Shown piece after piece: positions 46,302-59,263 of a DNA stretch of 64,000 nt; within the stretch, counting starts at the first letter, position 1; each line of letters opens with the position of its first letter. This DNA is from Tridacna crocea (lineage: Eukaryota; Mollusca; Bivalvia; Cardiida; Cardiidae): contig OX031066.1 of the NCBI GenBank assembly GCA_943736015.1, forward strand, positions 4,650,245-4,714,244, read 5' to 3'. The position numbers and the translations under genes were made by a program. The notes under the pieces are model-generated. The model was not told where the DNA came from, did no database searches, and saw only the letters and a program-made list of their open reading frames with translations.

Positions 46302-48151
46302 AAGGGTTTACTTTAAGGGAAGTAACTCTTGCAAGGGGCTTGAAAGGACCAAAACAAGGTCTTCTGCCACCTTGTTTTCTTGAATTTTGGCCCTTTTTCA
46401 GTGAAATCTGGCATGTGTGGATGGTGCAAGCCTGGCAGTTTGCCAAGGACTGCACAGCAGCCTTTAAAAAAGACTTTAAATCCACTTTTATGCCGTTTTT
46501 TGTTCACTGTTTTTCTATTGATATATTAGGGCGCCATTTTGTTTGGCTGACTGGGCCCATTTTGATTTCTCAAAGCCTCTCTGACTGGCAGGCCGGGCCC
46601 AATTTTGAATTTCTCACAGCCTCTCTGATTGGCTGTTGGCACCCATTCTGATTTCCTAAAAGCTTCTGTGATTGGATAATTTCACAGAGGGATGAGATTT
46701 GATTGGATGATTGGGAGGGGGGGGTATATGTTTATCCATATTGACCTCTTACCATACAATGACGCCTTTTAACACCCCTAAAAGAGAAGGCTTTGGAAAA
46801 TAATCTGAGAAAAGGAGACAATGCAGGTTACCAGCATTTTCTCCTTTTCTCACAATGTTTTCTACCCTATCAAAGAAAATTTTGATTATTAGTTATTCTT
46901 ACATCTTATTGTATCTTTATGGCCTATTTTTTTAATTCTTCAAACGAAAACAAGATTTTTTTTTTTTCATCAGAAAAAGTTTCTGCAACAGCAACCGGTT
47001 GCTTCTGAATTTTATTTTTTTGTGCAGCGGTTAAACATGACATTGAATTTTGACTCGCACGGTCACCAAAACTGACCCTGGTATGAAAACAGGGAAATGT
47101 TTGATTTACCTTTCTTTGATTTGTGCAACAGGTTTCAGTTGCCTCCGAAAGTGTCTTTACAATTTCATGCGCAGCACGTAACCGTCTCATATGGGTGAGA
47201 TGGTCATCGCAACCGAATCAATGGCCCTAGTGAGAAAAAACGAAAAAAGAAAAATCCCTATATTTGACTTGAGAAACAGGTGTTGTCTGCTATGAAATTT
47301 CCCGTAAGTCGATTTTTTCATGTTTTCGCGGATACTTAACTGGCACCTACAAACGGTAGTCAGCGTAAATGGGTTTGTTGTCACGGTATAAAGAGATTGG
47401 AGGAAGAAAAAATAGAAATTTAGTTCCCTATATTTGACTTGGGAAACAGGTGTTGTCTGCTATGAAATGTCCCGTAAGTCGATTTTTCATGTTTTCGCGG
47501 ATACGTAACTGGCACCTACGAGACGGTAGTCAACGTAAATGGGTTTGTTGTCACGTACGATATAGAGAGATTGGAGAAAAAAAAAAATAAAAAATTCAGT
47601 TCTCTTTGTTTGACTTATGCAACAGGAAGCAGTTGCTACTGAAAAGAGTCTTCATGTCTTTTTTTAGCCACTTGTCACATCATTTTCTGGTGTTCTTGCA
47701 TGTGCGTAACTGGCACGTATGAAACAGTAGTCAACGTAACTGGGTTTCTTGTTGCGCTTTGAAGATATTAGAAAAATTATGCTGCAATTCCTTCCTACTG
47801 AAAGAGTTTTCAGTCTTTTTTTTAGCCACTTGTCACATTGTTTTCTGTGCTTTTCGCATGTGCATAATTGGCACGTATGAGGTGGTAATCAACGTAACTG
47901 GGTTTCTTGTCATGGTTTGAAGCGATTAGAAAAAATAACATTTCAGTTCCCTTTGTTTGATTTATGCAATAGGAAACAATTGCTAAATAAAGAGTTTTCA
48001 GTCCCTTTTTTAGCAACTTGTCACATTAATTTGTGTGTGTGTGTGTGTTTTTTTTTACAGTTTTTTTTACACTGTTCATTGATCATTTTGGCTTATATGA
48101 ATTTGATGTGGCCCGAATCAGGAAATCCAATTGAAGGGTAAAGGGGGCATC
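46302..48151 (+). repeat. Satellite unit 26 (1,850 bp), trimer position C, copy 2
   Basis: Matches unit 23 at an offset of 5,557 bp, including AACAAGATTT and GAAATTTCCCG. Confidence 0.95.
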
Positions 48152-50004
48152 AAGGGTTTACTTTAAGGGAAGTAACTCTTGCAAGGGGCTTGAAAGGACC
48201 AAAACAAGGTCTTCTGCCACCTTGTTTTCTTGAATTTTGGCCCTTTTTCAGTGAAATCTGGCATGTGTGGATGGTGCAAGCCTGGCAGTTTGCCAAGGAC
48301 TGCACAGCAGCCTTTAAAAAAGACTTTAAATCCACTTTTATGCCGTTTTTTGTTCACTGTTTTTCTATTGATATATTAGGGCGCCATTTTGTTTGGCTGA
48401 CTGGGCCCATTTTGATTTCTCAAAGCCTCTCTGACTGGCAGGCCGGGCCCAATTTTGAATTTCTCACAGCCTCTCTGATTGGCTGTTGGCACCCATTCTG
48501 ATTTCCTAAAAGCTTCTGTGATTGGATAATTTCACAGAGGGATGAGATTTGATTGGATGATTGGGAGGGGGGGTATATGTTTATCCATATTGACCTCTTA
48601 CCATACAATGACGCCTTTTAACACCCCTAAAAGAGAAGGCTTTGGAAAATAATCTGAGAAAAGGAGACAATGCAGGTTACCAGCATTTTCTCCTTTTCTC
48701 ACAATGTTTTCTACCCTATCAAAGAAAATTTTGATTATTAGTTATTCTTACATCTTATTGTATCTTTATGGCCTATTTTTTTAATTCTTCAAACGAAAAC
48801 AATATTTTTTTTTTTTTTCATCAGAAAAAGTTTCTGCAATAGCAACCGGTTGCTTCTGAATTTTATTTTTTTGTGCAGCGGTTAAACATGACATTGACTT
48901 TTGACTCGCACGGTCACCAAAACTGACCCTGGTATGAAAACAGGGAAATGTTTGATTTACCTTTCTTTGATTTGTGCAACAGGTTTCAGTTGCCTCCGAA
49001 AGTGTCTTTACAATTTCATGCGCAGCACGTAACCGTCTCATATGGGTGAGATGTTCATCGCAACCAAATCAATGGCCCTAGTGAGAAAAAACGAAAAAAG
49101 AAAAATCCCTATATTTGACTTGAGAAACAGGTGTTGTCTGCTATGAAATGTCCCGTAAGTCGATTTTTTCATGTTTTTGCGGATACTTAACTGGCACCTA
49201 CAAACGGTAGTCAGCGTAAATGGGTTTGTTGTCACGGTATAAAGAGATTGGAGGAAGAAAAAATAGAAATTTAGTTCCCTATATTTGACTTGGGAAACAG
49301 GTGTCGTCTGCTATGAAATGTCCCGTAAGTCGATTTTTCATGTTTTCGCGGATACGTAACTGGCACCTACGAGACGGTAGTCAACGTAAATGGGTTTGTT
49401 GTCACGTACGATATAGAGAGATTGGAGAAAAAAAAAAAATAAAAAATTCAGTTCTCTTTGTTTGACTTATGCAACAGGAAGCAGTTGCTACTGAAAAGAG
49501 TCTTCATGTCTTTTTTTAGCCACTTGTCACATCATTTTCTGGTGTTCTTGCATGTGCGTAACTGGCATGTATGAAACAGTAGTCAAGGTAACTGGGTTTC
49601 TTGTTGCGCTTTGAAGATATTAGAAAAATTATGCTGCAATTCCTTCCTACTGAAAGAGTTTTCAGTCTTTTTTTTAGCCACTTGTCACATTGTTTTCTGT
49701 GCTTTTCGCATGTGCATAATTGGCACGTATGAGGTGGTAATCAACGTAACTGGGTTTCTTGTCATGGTTTGAAGCGATTAGAAAAAATAACATTTCAGTT
49801 CCCTTTGTTTGATTTATGCAATAGGAAACAATTGCTAAATAAAGAGTTTTCAGTCCCTTTTTTAGCAACTTGTCACATTAATTTGTGTGTGTGTGTGTGT
49901 GTTTTTTTTACAGTTTTTTTTACACTGTTCATTGATCATTTTGGCTTATATGAATTTGATGTGGCCCGAATCAGGAAATCCAATTGAAGGGTAAAGGGGG
50001 CATC
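48152..50004 (+). repeat. Satellite unit 27 (1,853 bp), trimer position A, copy 3
   Basis: Matches unit 24 at offset 5,557, including T at 48840 and GAGATGTTC. Confidence 0.95.
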
Positions 50005-51857
50005 AAGGGTTTACTTTAAGGGAAGTAACTCTTGCAAGGGGCTTGAAAGGACCAAAACAAGGTCTTCTGCCACCTTGTTTTCTTGAATTTTGGCCCTTTT
50101 TCAGTGAAATCTGGCATGTGTGGATGGTGCAAGCCTGGCAGTTTGCCAAGGACTGCACAGCAGCCTTTAAAAAAGACTTTAAATCCACTTTTATGCCGTT
50201 TTTTGTTCACTGTTTTTCTATTGATATATTAGGGCGCCATTTTGTTTGGCTGACTGGGCCCATTTTGATTTCTCAAAGCCTCTCTGACTGGCAGGCCGGG
50301 CCCAATTTTGAATTTCTCACAGCCTCTCTGATTGGCTGTTGGCACCCATTCTGATTTCCTAAAAGCTTCTGTGATTGGATAATTTCACAGAGGGATGAGA
50401 TTTGATTGGATGATTGGGAGGGGGGGGGTATATGTTTATCCATATTGACCTCTTACCATACAATGACGCCTTTTAACACCCCTAAAAGAGAAGGCTTTGG
50501 AAAATAATCTGAGAAAAGGAGACAATGCAGGTTACCAGCATTTTCTCCTTTTCTCACAATGTTTTCTACCCTATCAAAGAAAATTTTGATTATTAGTTAT
50601 TCTTACATCTTATTGTATCTTTATGGCCTATTTTTTTAATTCTTCAAACGAAAACAATATTTTTTTTTTTTTCATCAGAAAAAGTTTCTGCAACAGCAAC
50701 CGGTTGCTTCTGAATTTTATTTTTTTGTGCAGCGGTTAAACATGGCATTGACTTTTGACTCGCACAGTCACCAAAACTGACCCTGGTATGAAAACAGGGA
50801 AATGTTTGATTTACCTTTCTTTGATTTGTGCAACAGGTTTCAGTTGCCTCCGAAAGTGTCTTTACAATTTCATGCGCAGCACGTAACCGTCTCATATGGG
50901 TGAGATGGTCATCGCAACCGAATCAATGGCCCTAGTGAGAAAAAACGAAAAAAGAAAAATCCCTATATTTGACTTGAGAAACAGGTGTTGTCTGCTATGA
51001 AATGTCCCGTAAGTCGATTTTTTCATGTTTTCGCGGATACTTAACTGGCACCTACAAACGGTAGTCAGCGTAAATGGGTTTGTTGTCACGGTATAAAGAG
51101 ATTGGAGGAAGAAAAAATAGAAATTTAGTTCCCTATATTTGACTTGGGAAACAGGTGTCGTCTGCTATGAAATGTCCCGTAAGTCGATTTTTCATGTTTT
51201 CGCGGATACGTAACTGGCACCTACGAGACGGTAGTCAACGTAAATGGGTTTGTTGTCACGTACGATATAGAGAGATTGGAGAAAAAAAAAAAATAAAAAA
51301 TTCAGTTCTCTTTGTTTGACTTATGCAACAGGAAGCAGTTGCTACTGAAAAGAGTCTTCATGTCTTTTTTTAGCCACTTGTCACATCATTTTCTGGTGTT
51401 CTTGCATGTGCGTAACTGGCACGTATGAAACAGTAGTCAACGTAACTGGGTTTCTTGTTGCGCTTTGAAGATATTAGAAAAATTATGCTGCAATTCCTTC
51501 CTACTGAAAGAGTTTTCAGTCTTTTTTTTAGCCACTTGTCACATTGTTTTCTGTGCTTTTCGCATGTGCATAATTGGCACGTATGAGGTGGTAATCAACG
51601 TAACTGGGTTTCTTGTCATGGTTTGAAGCGATTAGAAAAAATAACATTTCAGTTCCCTTTGTTTGATTTATGCAATAGGAAACAATTGCTAAATAAAGAG
51701 TTTTCAGTCCCTTTTTTAGCAACTTGTCACATTAATTTGTGTGTGTGTGTGTGTGTTTTTTTCACAGTTTTTTTTACACTGTTCATTGATCATTTTGGCT
51801 TATATGAATTTGATGTGGCCCGAATCAGGAAATCCAATTGAAGGGTAAAGGGGCATC
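50005..51857 (+). repeat. Satellite unit 28 (1,853 bp), trimer position B, copy 3
   Basis: Matches unit 25 at offset 5,557. It is one base shorter because one G is missing from the G5 run just before its end; this is the first of a cluster of odd single-base changes continuing into unit 29. Confidence 0.95.
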
Positions 51858-52662
51858 AAGGTTTACTTTAAGGGAAGTAACTCTTGCAAGGGGCTTGAAA
51901 GGACCAAAACAAGGTCTTCTGCCACCTTGTTTTCTTGAATTTTGGCCCTTTTTCAGTGAAATCTGGCATGTGTGGATGGTGCAAGCTGGCAGTTTGCCAA
52001 GGACTGCACAGCAGCCTTTAAAAAGGACTTTAAATCCACTTTATGCCGTTTTTTTGTTCACTGTTTTTCTATTGATATATTAGGGCGCCATTTTGTTTGG
52101 CTGACTGGGCCCATTTTGATTTCTCAAAGCCTCTCTGACTGGCAGGCCGGGGCCAATTTTGAATTTCCTCACAGCCTCTCTGATTGGCTGTTGGCACCCA
52201 TTCTGATTTCCTAAAAGCTTCTGTGATTGGATAATTTCACAGAGGGATGAGATTTGATTGGATGATTGGGAGGGGGGGGTATATGTTTATCCATATTGAC
52301 CTCTTACCATACAATGACGCCTTTTAACACCCCTAAAAGAGAAGGCTTTGGAAAATAATCTGAGAAAAAGGAGACAATGCAGGTTACCAGCAATTTCTCC
52401 TTTTCTCACAATGTTTTCTACCCTATCAAAGAAAATTTTGATTATTAGTTATTCTTACATCTTATTGTATCTTTATGGCCTATTTTTTTAATTCTTCAAA
52501 CGAAAACAAGATTTTTTTTTTTTCATCAGAAAAAGTTTCTGCAACAGCAACCGGTTGCTTCTGAATTTTATTTTTTTGTGCAGCGGTTAAACATGACATT
52601 GAATTTGACTCGCACGGTCACCAAAACTGACCCTGGTATGAAAACAGGGAAATGTTTGATTA
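51850..52662. other. Probable unpolished or mis-assembled segment
   Basis: Relative to the sister copies in units 25/26, this ~810 bp shows about a dozen isolated changes: G lost at ~51851 and ~51860, C lost at ~51986, A-to-G at ~52025, T lost at ~52041, T gained at ~52052, C-to-G at ~52151, C gained at ~52167, A gained at ~52369, T-to-A at ~52393, T lost at ~52605 and T lost at ~52660. Most are homopolymer length changes, the typical error of raw long reads. Sequence before and after is normal. Confidence 0.8.
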
Positions 52663-53705
52663 CCTTTCTTTGATTTGTGCAACAGGTTTCAGTTGCCTCC
52701 GAAAGTGTCTTTACAATTTCATGCGCAGCACGTAACCGTCTCATATGGGTGAGATGGTCATCGCAACCGAATCAATGGCCCTAGTGAGAAAAAACGAAAA
52801 AAGAAAAATCCCTATATTTGACTTGAGAAACAGGTGTTGTCTGCTATGAAATTTCCCGTAAGTCGATTTTTTCATGTTTTCGCGGATACTTAACTGGCAC
52901 CTACAAACGGTAGTCAGCGTAAATGGGTTTGTTGTCACGGTATAAAGAGATTGGAGGAAGAAAAAATAGAAATTTAGTTCCCTATATTTGACTTGGGAAA
53001 CAGGTGTTGTCTGCTATGAAATGTCCCGTAAGTCGATTTTTCATGTTTTCGCGGATACGTAACTGGCACCTACGAGACGGTAGTCAACGTAAATGGGTTT
53101 GTTGTCACGTACGATATAGAGAGATTGGAGAAAAAAAAAAATAAAAAATTCAGTTCTCTTTGTTTGACTTATGCAACAGGAAGCAGTTGCTACTGAAAAG
53201 AGTCTTCATGTCTTTTTTTAGCCACTTGTCACATCATTTTCTGGTGTTCTTGCATGTGCGTAACTGGCACGTATGAAACAGTAGTCAACGTAACTGGGTT
53301 TCTTGTTGCGCTTTGAAGATATTAGAAAAATTATGCTGCAATTCCTTCCTACTGAAAGAGTTTTCAGTCTTTTTTTTAGCCACTTGTCACATTGTTTTCT
53401 GTGCTTTTCGCATGTGCATAATTGGCACGTATGAGGTGGTAATCAACGTAACTGGGTTTCTTGTCATGGTTTGAAGCGATTAGAAAAAATAACATTTCAG
53501 TTCCCTTTGTTTGATTTATGCAATAGGAAACAATTGCTAAATAAAGAGTTTTCAGTCCCTTTTTTAGCAACTTGTCACATTAATTTGTGTGTGTGTGTGT
53601 GTTTTTTTTTACAGTTTTTTTTACACTGTTCATTGATCATTTTGGCTTATATGAATTTGATGTGGCCCGAATCAGGAAATCCAATTGAAGGGTAAAGGGG
53701 GCATC
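51858..53705 (+). repeat. Satellite unit 29 (1,848 bp), trimer position C, copy 3, error-rich head
   Basis: Carries the position-C markers (AACAAGATTT, GAAATTTCCCG, short TG). Its first ~800 bp has a dense cluster of single-base indels and exchanges that the two sister copies lack. The net indels account for the 2-bp deficit against units 23 and 26. Confidence 0.95.
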
Positions 53706-55558
53706 AAGGGTTTACTTTAAGGGAAGTAACTCTTGCAAGGGGCTTGAAAGGACCAAAACAAGGTCTTCTGCCACCTTGTTTTCTTGAATTTTGGCCCTTT
53801 TTCAGTGAAATCTGGCATGTGTGGATGGTGCAAGCCTGGCAGTTTGCCAAGGACTGCACAGCAGCCTTTAAAAAAGACTTTAAATCCACTTTTATGCCGT
53901 TTTTTGTTCACTGTTTTTCTATTGATATATTAGGGCGCCATTTTGTTTGGCTGACTGGGCCCATTTTGATTTCTCAAAGCCTCTCTGACTGGCAGGCCGG
54001 GCCCAATTTTGAATTTCTCACAGCCTCTCTGATTGGCTGTTGGCACCCATTCTGATTTCCTAAAAGCTTCTGTGATTGGATAATTTCACAGAGGGATGAG
54101 ATTTGATTGGATGATTGGGAGGGGGGGTATATGTTTATCCATATTGACCTCTTACCATACAATGACGCCTTTTAACACCCCTAAAAGAGAAGGCTTTGGA
54201 AAATAATCTGAGAAAAGGAGACAATGCAGGTTACCAGCATTTTCTCCTTTTCTCACAATGTTTTCTACCCTATCAAAGAAAATTTTGATTATTAGTTATT
54301 CTTACATCTTATTGTATCTTTATGGCCTATTTTTTTAATTCTTCAAACGAAAACAATATTTTTTTTTTTTTCATCAGAAAAAGTTTCTGCAATAGCAACC
54401 GGTTGCTTCTGAATTTTATTTTTTTGTGCAGCGGTTAAACATGACATTGACTTTTGACTCGCACGGTCACCAAAACTGACCCTGGTATGAAAACAGGGAA
54501 ATGTTTGATTTACCTTTCTTTGATTTGTGCAACAGGTTTCAGTTGCCTCCGAAAGTGTCTTTACAATTTCATGCGCAGCACGTAACCGTCTCATATGGGT
54601 GAGATGGTCATCGCAACCGAATCAATGGCCCTAGTGAGAAAAAACGAAAAAAGAAAAATCCCTATATTTGACTTGAGAAACAGGTGTTGTCTGCTATGAA
54701 ATGTCCCGTAAGTCGATTTTTTCATGTTTTCGCGGATACTTAACTGGCACCTACAAACGGTAGTCAGCGTAAATGGGTTTGTTGTCACGGTATAAAGAGA
54801 TTGGAGGAAGAAAAAATAGAAATTTAGTTCCCTATATTTGACTTGGGAAACAGGTGTCGTCTGCTATGAAATGTCCCGTAAGTCGATTTTTCATGTTTTC
54901 GCGGATACGTAACTGGCACCTACGAGACGGTAGTCAACGTAAATGGGTTTGTTGTCACGTACGATATAGAGAGATTGGAGAAAAAAAAAAATATAAAAAA
55001 TTCAGTTCTCTTTGTTTGACTTATGCAACAGGAAGCAGTTGCTACTGAAAAGAGTCTTCATGTCTTTTTTTAGCCACTTGTCACATCATTTTCTGGTGTT
55101 CTTGCATGTGCGTAACTGGCACGTATGAAACAGTAGTCAACGTAACTGGGTTTCTTGTTGCGCTTTGAAGATATTAGAAAAATTATGCTGCAATTCCTTC
55201 CTACTGAAAGAGTTTTCAGTCTTTTTTTTAGCCACTTGTCACATTGTTTTCTGTGCTTTTCGCATGTGCATAATTGGCACGTATGAGGTGGTAATCAACG
55301 TAACTGGGTTTCTTGTCATGGTTTGAAGCGATTAGAAAAAATAACATTTCAGTTCCCTTTGTTTGATTTATGCAATAGGAAACAATTGCTAAATAAAGAG
55401 TTTTCAGTCCCTTTTTTAGCAACTTGTCACATTAATTTGTGTGTGTGTGTGTGTGTGTTTTTCACAGTTTTTTTTACACTGTTTATTGATGATTTTGACT
55501 TATATGAATTTGATGTGGCCCGAATCAGGAAATCCAATTGAAGGGTAAAGGGGGCATC
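53706..55558 (+). repeat. Satellite unit 30 (1,853 bp), hybrid; trimer ends here
   Basis: The head has the trimer marker T at 54393 (GCAATAGC). From GAGATGGTC near 54605 onward it is no longer trimer type. Its tail has ATATAAAAAA near 54990 and TTGATGATTTTGAC near 55486, both also seen in unit 20. Confidence 0.95.
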
Positions 55559-57408
55559 AAGGGTTTACTTTAAGGGAAGTAACTCTTGCAAGGAGCTTGA
55601 AAGGACCAAAACAAGGTCTTCTGCCACCTTGTTTTCTTGAATTTTGGCCCTTTTTCAGTGAAATCTGGCATGTGTGGATGGTGCAGGCCTGGCAGTTTGC
55701 CAAGGACTGCACAGCAGCCTTTAAAAAAGACTTTAAATCCACTTTTATGCCGTTTTTTGTTCACTGTTTTTCTATTGATATATTAGGGCGCCATTTTGTT
55801 TGGCTGACTGGGCCCATTTTGATTTCTCAAAGCCTCTCTGACTGGCAGGCCGGGCCCAATTTTGAATTTCTCACAGCCTCTCTGATTGGCTGTTGGCACC
55901 CATTCTGATTTCCTAAAAGCTTCTGTGATTGGATAATTTCACAGAGGGATGAGATTTGATTGGATGATTGGGAGGGGGGGGTATATGTTTATCCTTATTG
56001 ACCTCTTACCATACAATGACGCCTTTTAACACCCCTAAAAGAGAAGGCTTTGGAAAATAATCTGAGAAAAGGAGACAATGCAGGTTACCAGCATCTTCTC
56101 CTTTTCTCACAATGTTTTCTACCCTATCAAAGAAAATTTTGATTATTAGTTATTCTTACATCTTATTGTATCTTTATGGCCTATTTTTTTAATTCTTCAA
56201 ACGAAAACAATATTTTTTTTTTTTCATCAGAAAAAGTTTCTGCAACAGCAACCGGTTGCTTCTGAATTTTATTTTTTTGTGCAGCGGTTAAACATGACAT
56301 TGACTTTTGACTCGCACGGTCACCAAAACTGACCCTGGTATGAAAACAGGGAAATGTTTGATTTACCTTTCTTTGATTTGTGCAACAGGTTTCAGTTGCC
56401 TCCGAAAGTGTCTTTACAATTTCATGCGCAGCACGTAACCGTCTCATATGGGTGAGATGGTCATCGCAACCGAATGAATGGCCCAAGTGAGAAAAAACGA
56501 AAAAAGAAAAATCCCTATATTTGACTTGAGAAACAGGTGTTGTCTGCTATGAAATGTCCCGTAAGTCGATTTTTTCATGTTTTCGTGGATACTTAACTGG
56601 CACCTACAAACGGTAGTCAGCGTAAATGGGTTTGTTGTCACGGTATAAATAGATTGGAGGAAGAAAAAATAGAAATTTAGTTCCCTATATTTGACTTGGG
56701 AAACAGGTGTCGTCTGCTATGAAATGTCCCGTAAGTCGATTTTTCATGTTTTCGCGGATACGTAACTGGCACCTACGAGACGGTAGTCAACATAAATGGG
56801 TTTGTTGTCACGTACGATATAGAGAGATTGGAGAAAAAAAAAAATAAAAAATTCAGTTCTCTTTGTTTGACTTATGCAACAGGAAGCAGTTGCTACTGAA
56901 AAGAGTCTTCATGTCTTTTTTTAGCCACTTGTCACATCATTTTCTGGTGTTCTTGCATGTGCGTAACTGGCACGTATGAAACAGTAGTCAACGTAACTGG
57001 GTTTCTTGTTGCGCTTTGAAGATATTAGAAAAATTATGCTGCAATTCCTTCCTACTGAAAGAGTTTTCAGTCTTTTTTTTAGCCACTTGTCACATTGTTT
57101 TCTGTGCTTTTCGCATGTGCATAATTGGCACGTATGAGGTGGTAATCAACGTAACTGGGTTTCTTGTCATGGTTTGAAGCGATTAGAAAAAATAACATTT
57201 CAGTTCCCTTTGTTTGATTTATGCAATAGGAAACAATTGCTAAATAAAGAGTTTTCAGTCCCTTTTTTAGCAACTTGTCACATTAATTTGTGTGTGTGTG
57301 TGTGTGTTTTTTTACAGTTTTTTTTACACTGTTCATTGATCATTTTGGCTTATATGAATTTGATGTGACCCGAATCAGGAAATCCAATTGAAGGGTAAAG
57401 GGGGCATC
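55559..57408 (+). repeat. Satellite unit 31 (1,850 bp)
   Basis: Variants include AAGGAGCTTG (A at 55594), GTGCAGGCC (G at 55686, shared with unit 21), CATCTTCTCC in the hairpin arm (shared with units 34 and 35), GAATGAATGGCCCAAG near 56475, and GATGTGACCC (A at 57368, shared with unit 32). Confidence 0.95.
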
Positions 57409-59263
57409 AAGGGTTTACTTTAAGGGAAGTAACTCTTGCAAGGGGCTTGAAAGGACCAAAACAAGGTCTTCTGCCACCTTGTTTTCTTGAATTTTGGCCC
57501 TTTTTCAGTGAAATCTGGCATGTGTGGATGGTGCAAGCCTGGCAGTTTGCCAAGGACTGCACAGCAGCCTTTAAAAAAGACTTTAAATCCACTTTTATGC
57601 CGTTTTTTGTTCACTGTTTTTCTATTGATATATTAGGGCGCCATTTTGTTTGGCTGACTGGGCCCATTTTGATTTCTCAAAGCCTCTCTGACTGGCAGGC
57701 CGGGCCCAATTTTGAATTTCTCACAGCCTCTCTGATTGGCTGTTGGCACCCATTCTGATTTCCTAAAAGCTTCTGTGATTGGATAATTTCACAGAGGGAT
57801 GAGATTTGATTGGATGATTGGGAGGGGTGGTATATGTTTATCCATATTGACCTCTTACCATACAATGACGCCTTTTAACACCCCTAAAAGAGAAGGCTTT
57901 GGAAAATAATCTGAGAAAAGGAGACAATGCAGGTTACCAGCATTTTCTCCTTTTCTCACAATGTTTTCTACCCTATCAAAGAAAATTTTGATTATTAGTT
58001 ATTCTTACATCTTATTGTATCTTTATGGCCTATTTTTTTTAATTCTTCAAACGAAAACAATATTTTTTTTTTTTTTTCATCAGAAAAAGTTTCTGCAACA
58101 GCAACCGGTTGCTTCTGAATTTTATTTTTTTGTGCAGCGGTTAAACATGACATTGACTTTTGACTCGCACGGTCACCAAAACTGACCCTGGTATGAAAAC
58201 AGGGAAATGTTTGATTTACCTTTCTTTGATTTGTGCAACAGGTTTCAGTTGCCTCCGAAAGTGTCTTTACAATTTCATGCGCAGCACGTAACCGTCTCAT
58301 ATGGGTGAGATGGTCATCGCAACCGAATCAATGGCCCTAGTGAGAAAAAACGAAAAAAGAAAAATCCCTATATTTGACTTGAGAAACAGGTGTTGTCTGC
58401 TATGAAATGTCCCGTAAGTCGATTTTTTCATGTTTTCGCGGATACTTAACTGGCACCTACAAACGGTAGTCAGCGTAAATGGGTTTGTTGTCACGGTATA
58501 AAGAGATTGGAGGAAGAAAAAATAGAAATTTAGTTCCCTATATTTGACTTGGGAAACAGGTGTCGTCTGCTATGAAATGTCCTGTAAGTCGATTTTTCAT
58601 GTTTTCGCGGATACGTAACTGGCACCTACGAGACGGTAGTCAACGTAAATGGGTTTGTTGTCACGTACGATATAGAGAGATTGGAGAAAAAAAAAAAATT
58701 AAAAAATTCAGTTCTCTTTGTTTGACTTATGCAACAGGAAGCAGTTGCTACTGAAAAGAGTCTTCATGTCTTTTTTTAGCCACTTGTCACATCATTTTCT
58801 GGTGTTCTTGCATGTGCGTAACTGGCACGTATGAAACAGTAGTCAACGTAACTGGGTTTCTTGTTGCGCTTTGAAGATATTAGAAAAATTATGCTGCAAT
58901 TCCTTCCTACTGAAAGAGTTTTCAGTCTTTTTTTTAGCCACTTGTCACATTGTTTTCTGTGCTTTTCGCATGTGCATAATTGGCACGTATGAGGTGGTAA
59001 TCAACGTAACTGGGTTTCTTGTCATGGTTTGAAGCGATTAGAAAAAATAACATTTCAGTTCCCTTTGTTTGATTTATGCAATAGGAAACAATTGCTAAAT
59101 AAAGAGTTTTCAGTCCCTTTTTTAGCAACTTGTCACATTAATTTGTGTGTGTGTGTGTGTGTTTTTTTACAGTTTTTTTTACACTGTTCATTGATCATTT
59201 TGGCTTATATGAATTTGATGTGACCCGAATCAGGAAATCCAATTGAAGGGTAAAGGGGGCATC
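57409..59263 (+). repeat. Satellite unit 32 (1,855 bp)
   Basis: The G-run is interrupted by T (GGAGGGGTGGTATATG near 57821-57836). There is one extra T before AATTC near 58038, GTCCTGTAAG near 58583, and GATGTGACCC near 59223. Confidence 0.95.

Larger units (their letters stand above)
43284..48840 (+). repeat. Trimeric higher-order block, copy 2 (5,557 bp)
   Basis: Tail of unit 24 through units 25 and 26 to the head of unit 27, in constant register with copy 3 up to about 51,850. It carries all position-specific markers. Confidence 0.9.
48841..54393 (+). repeat. Trimeric higher-order block, copy 3 (~5,553 bp)
   Basis: Tail of unit 27 through units 28 and 29 to the head of unit 30. It is shorter only because of the indel cluster at 51,850-52,660. 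It ends between the marker T at 54393 and the first non-trimer base near 54605. Confidence 0.9.
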
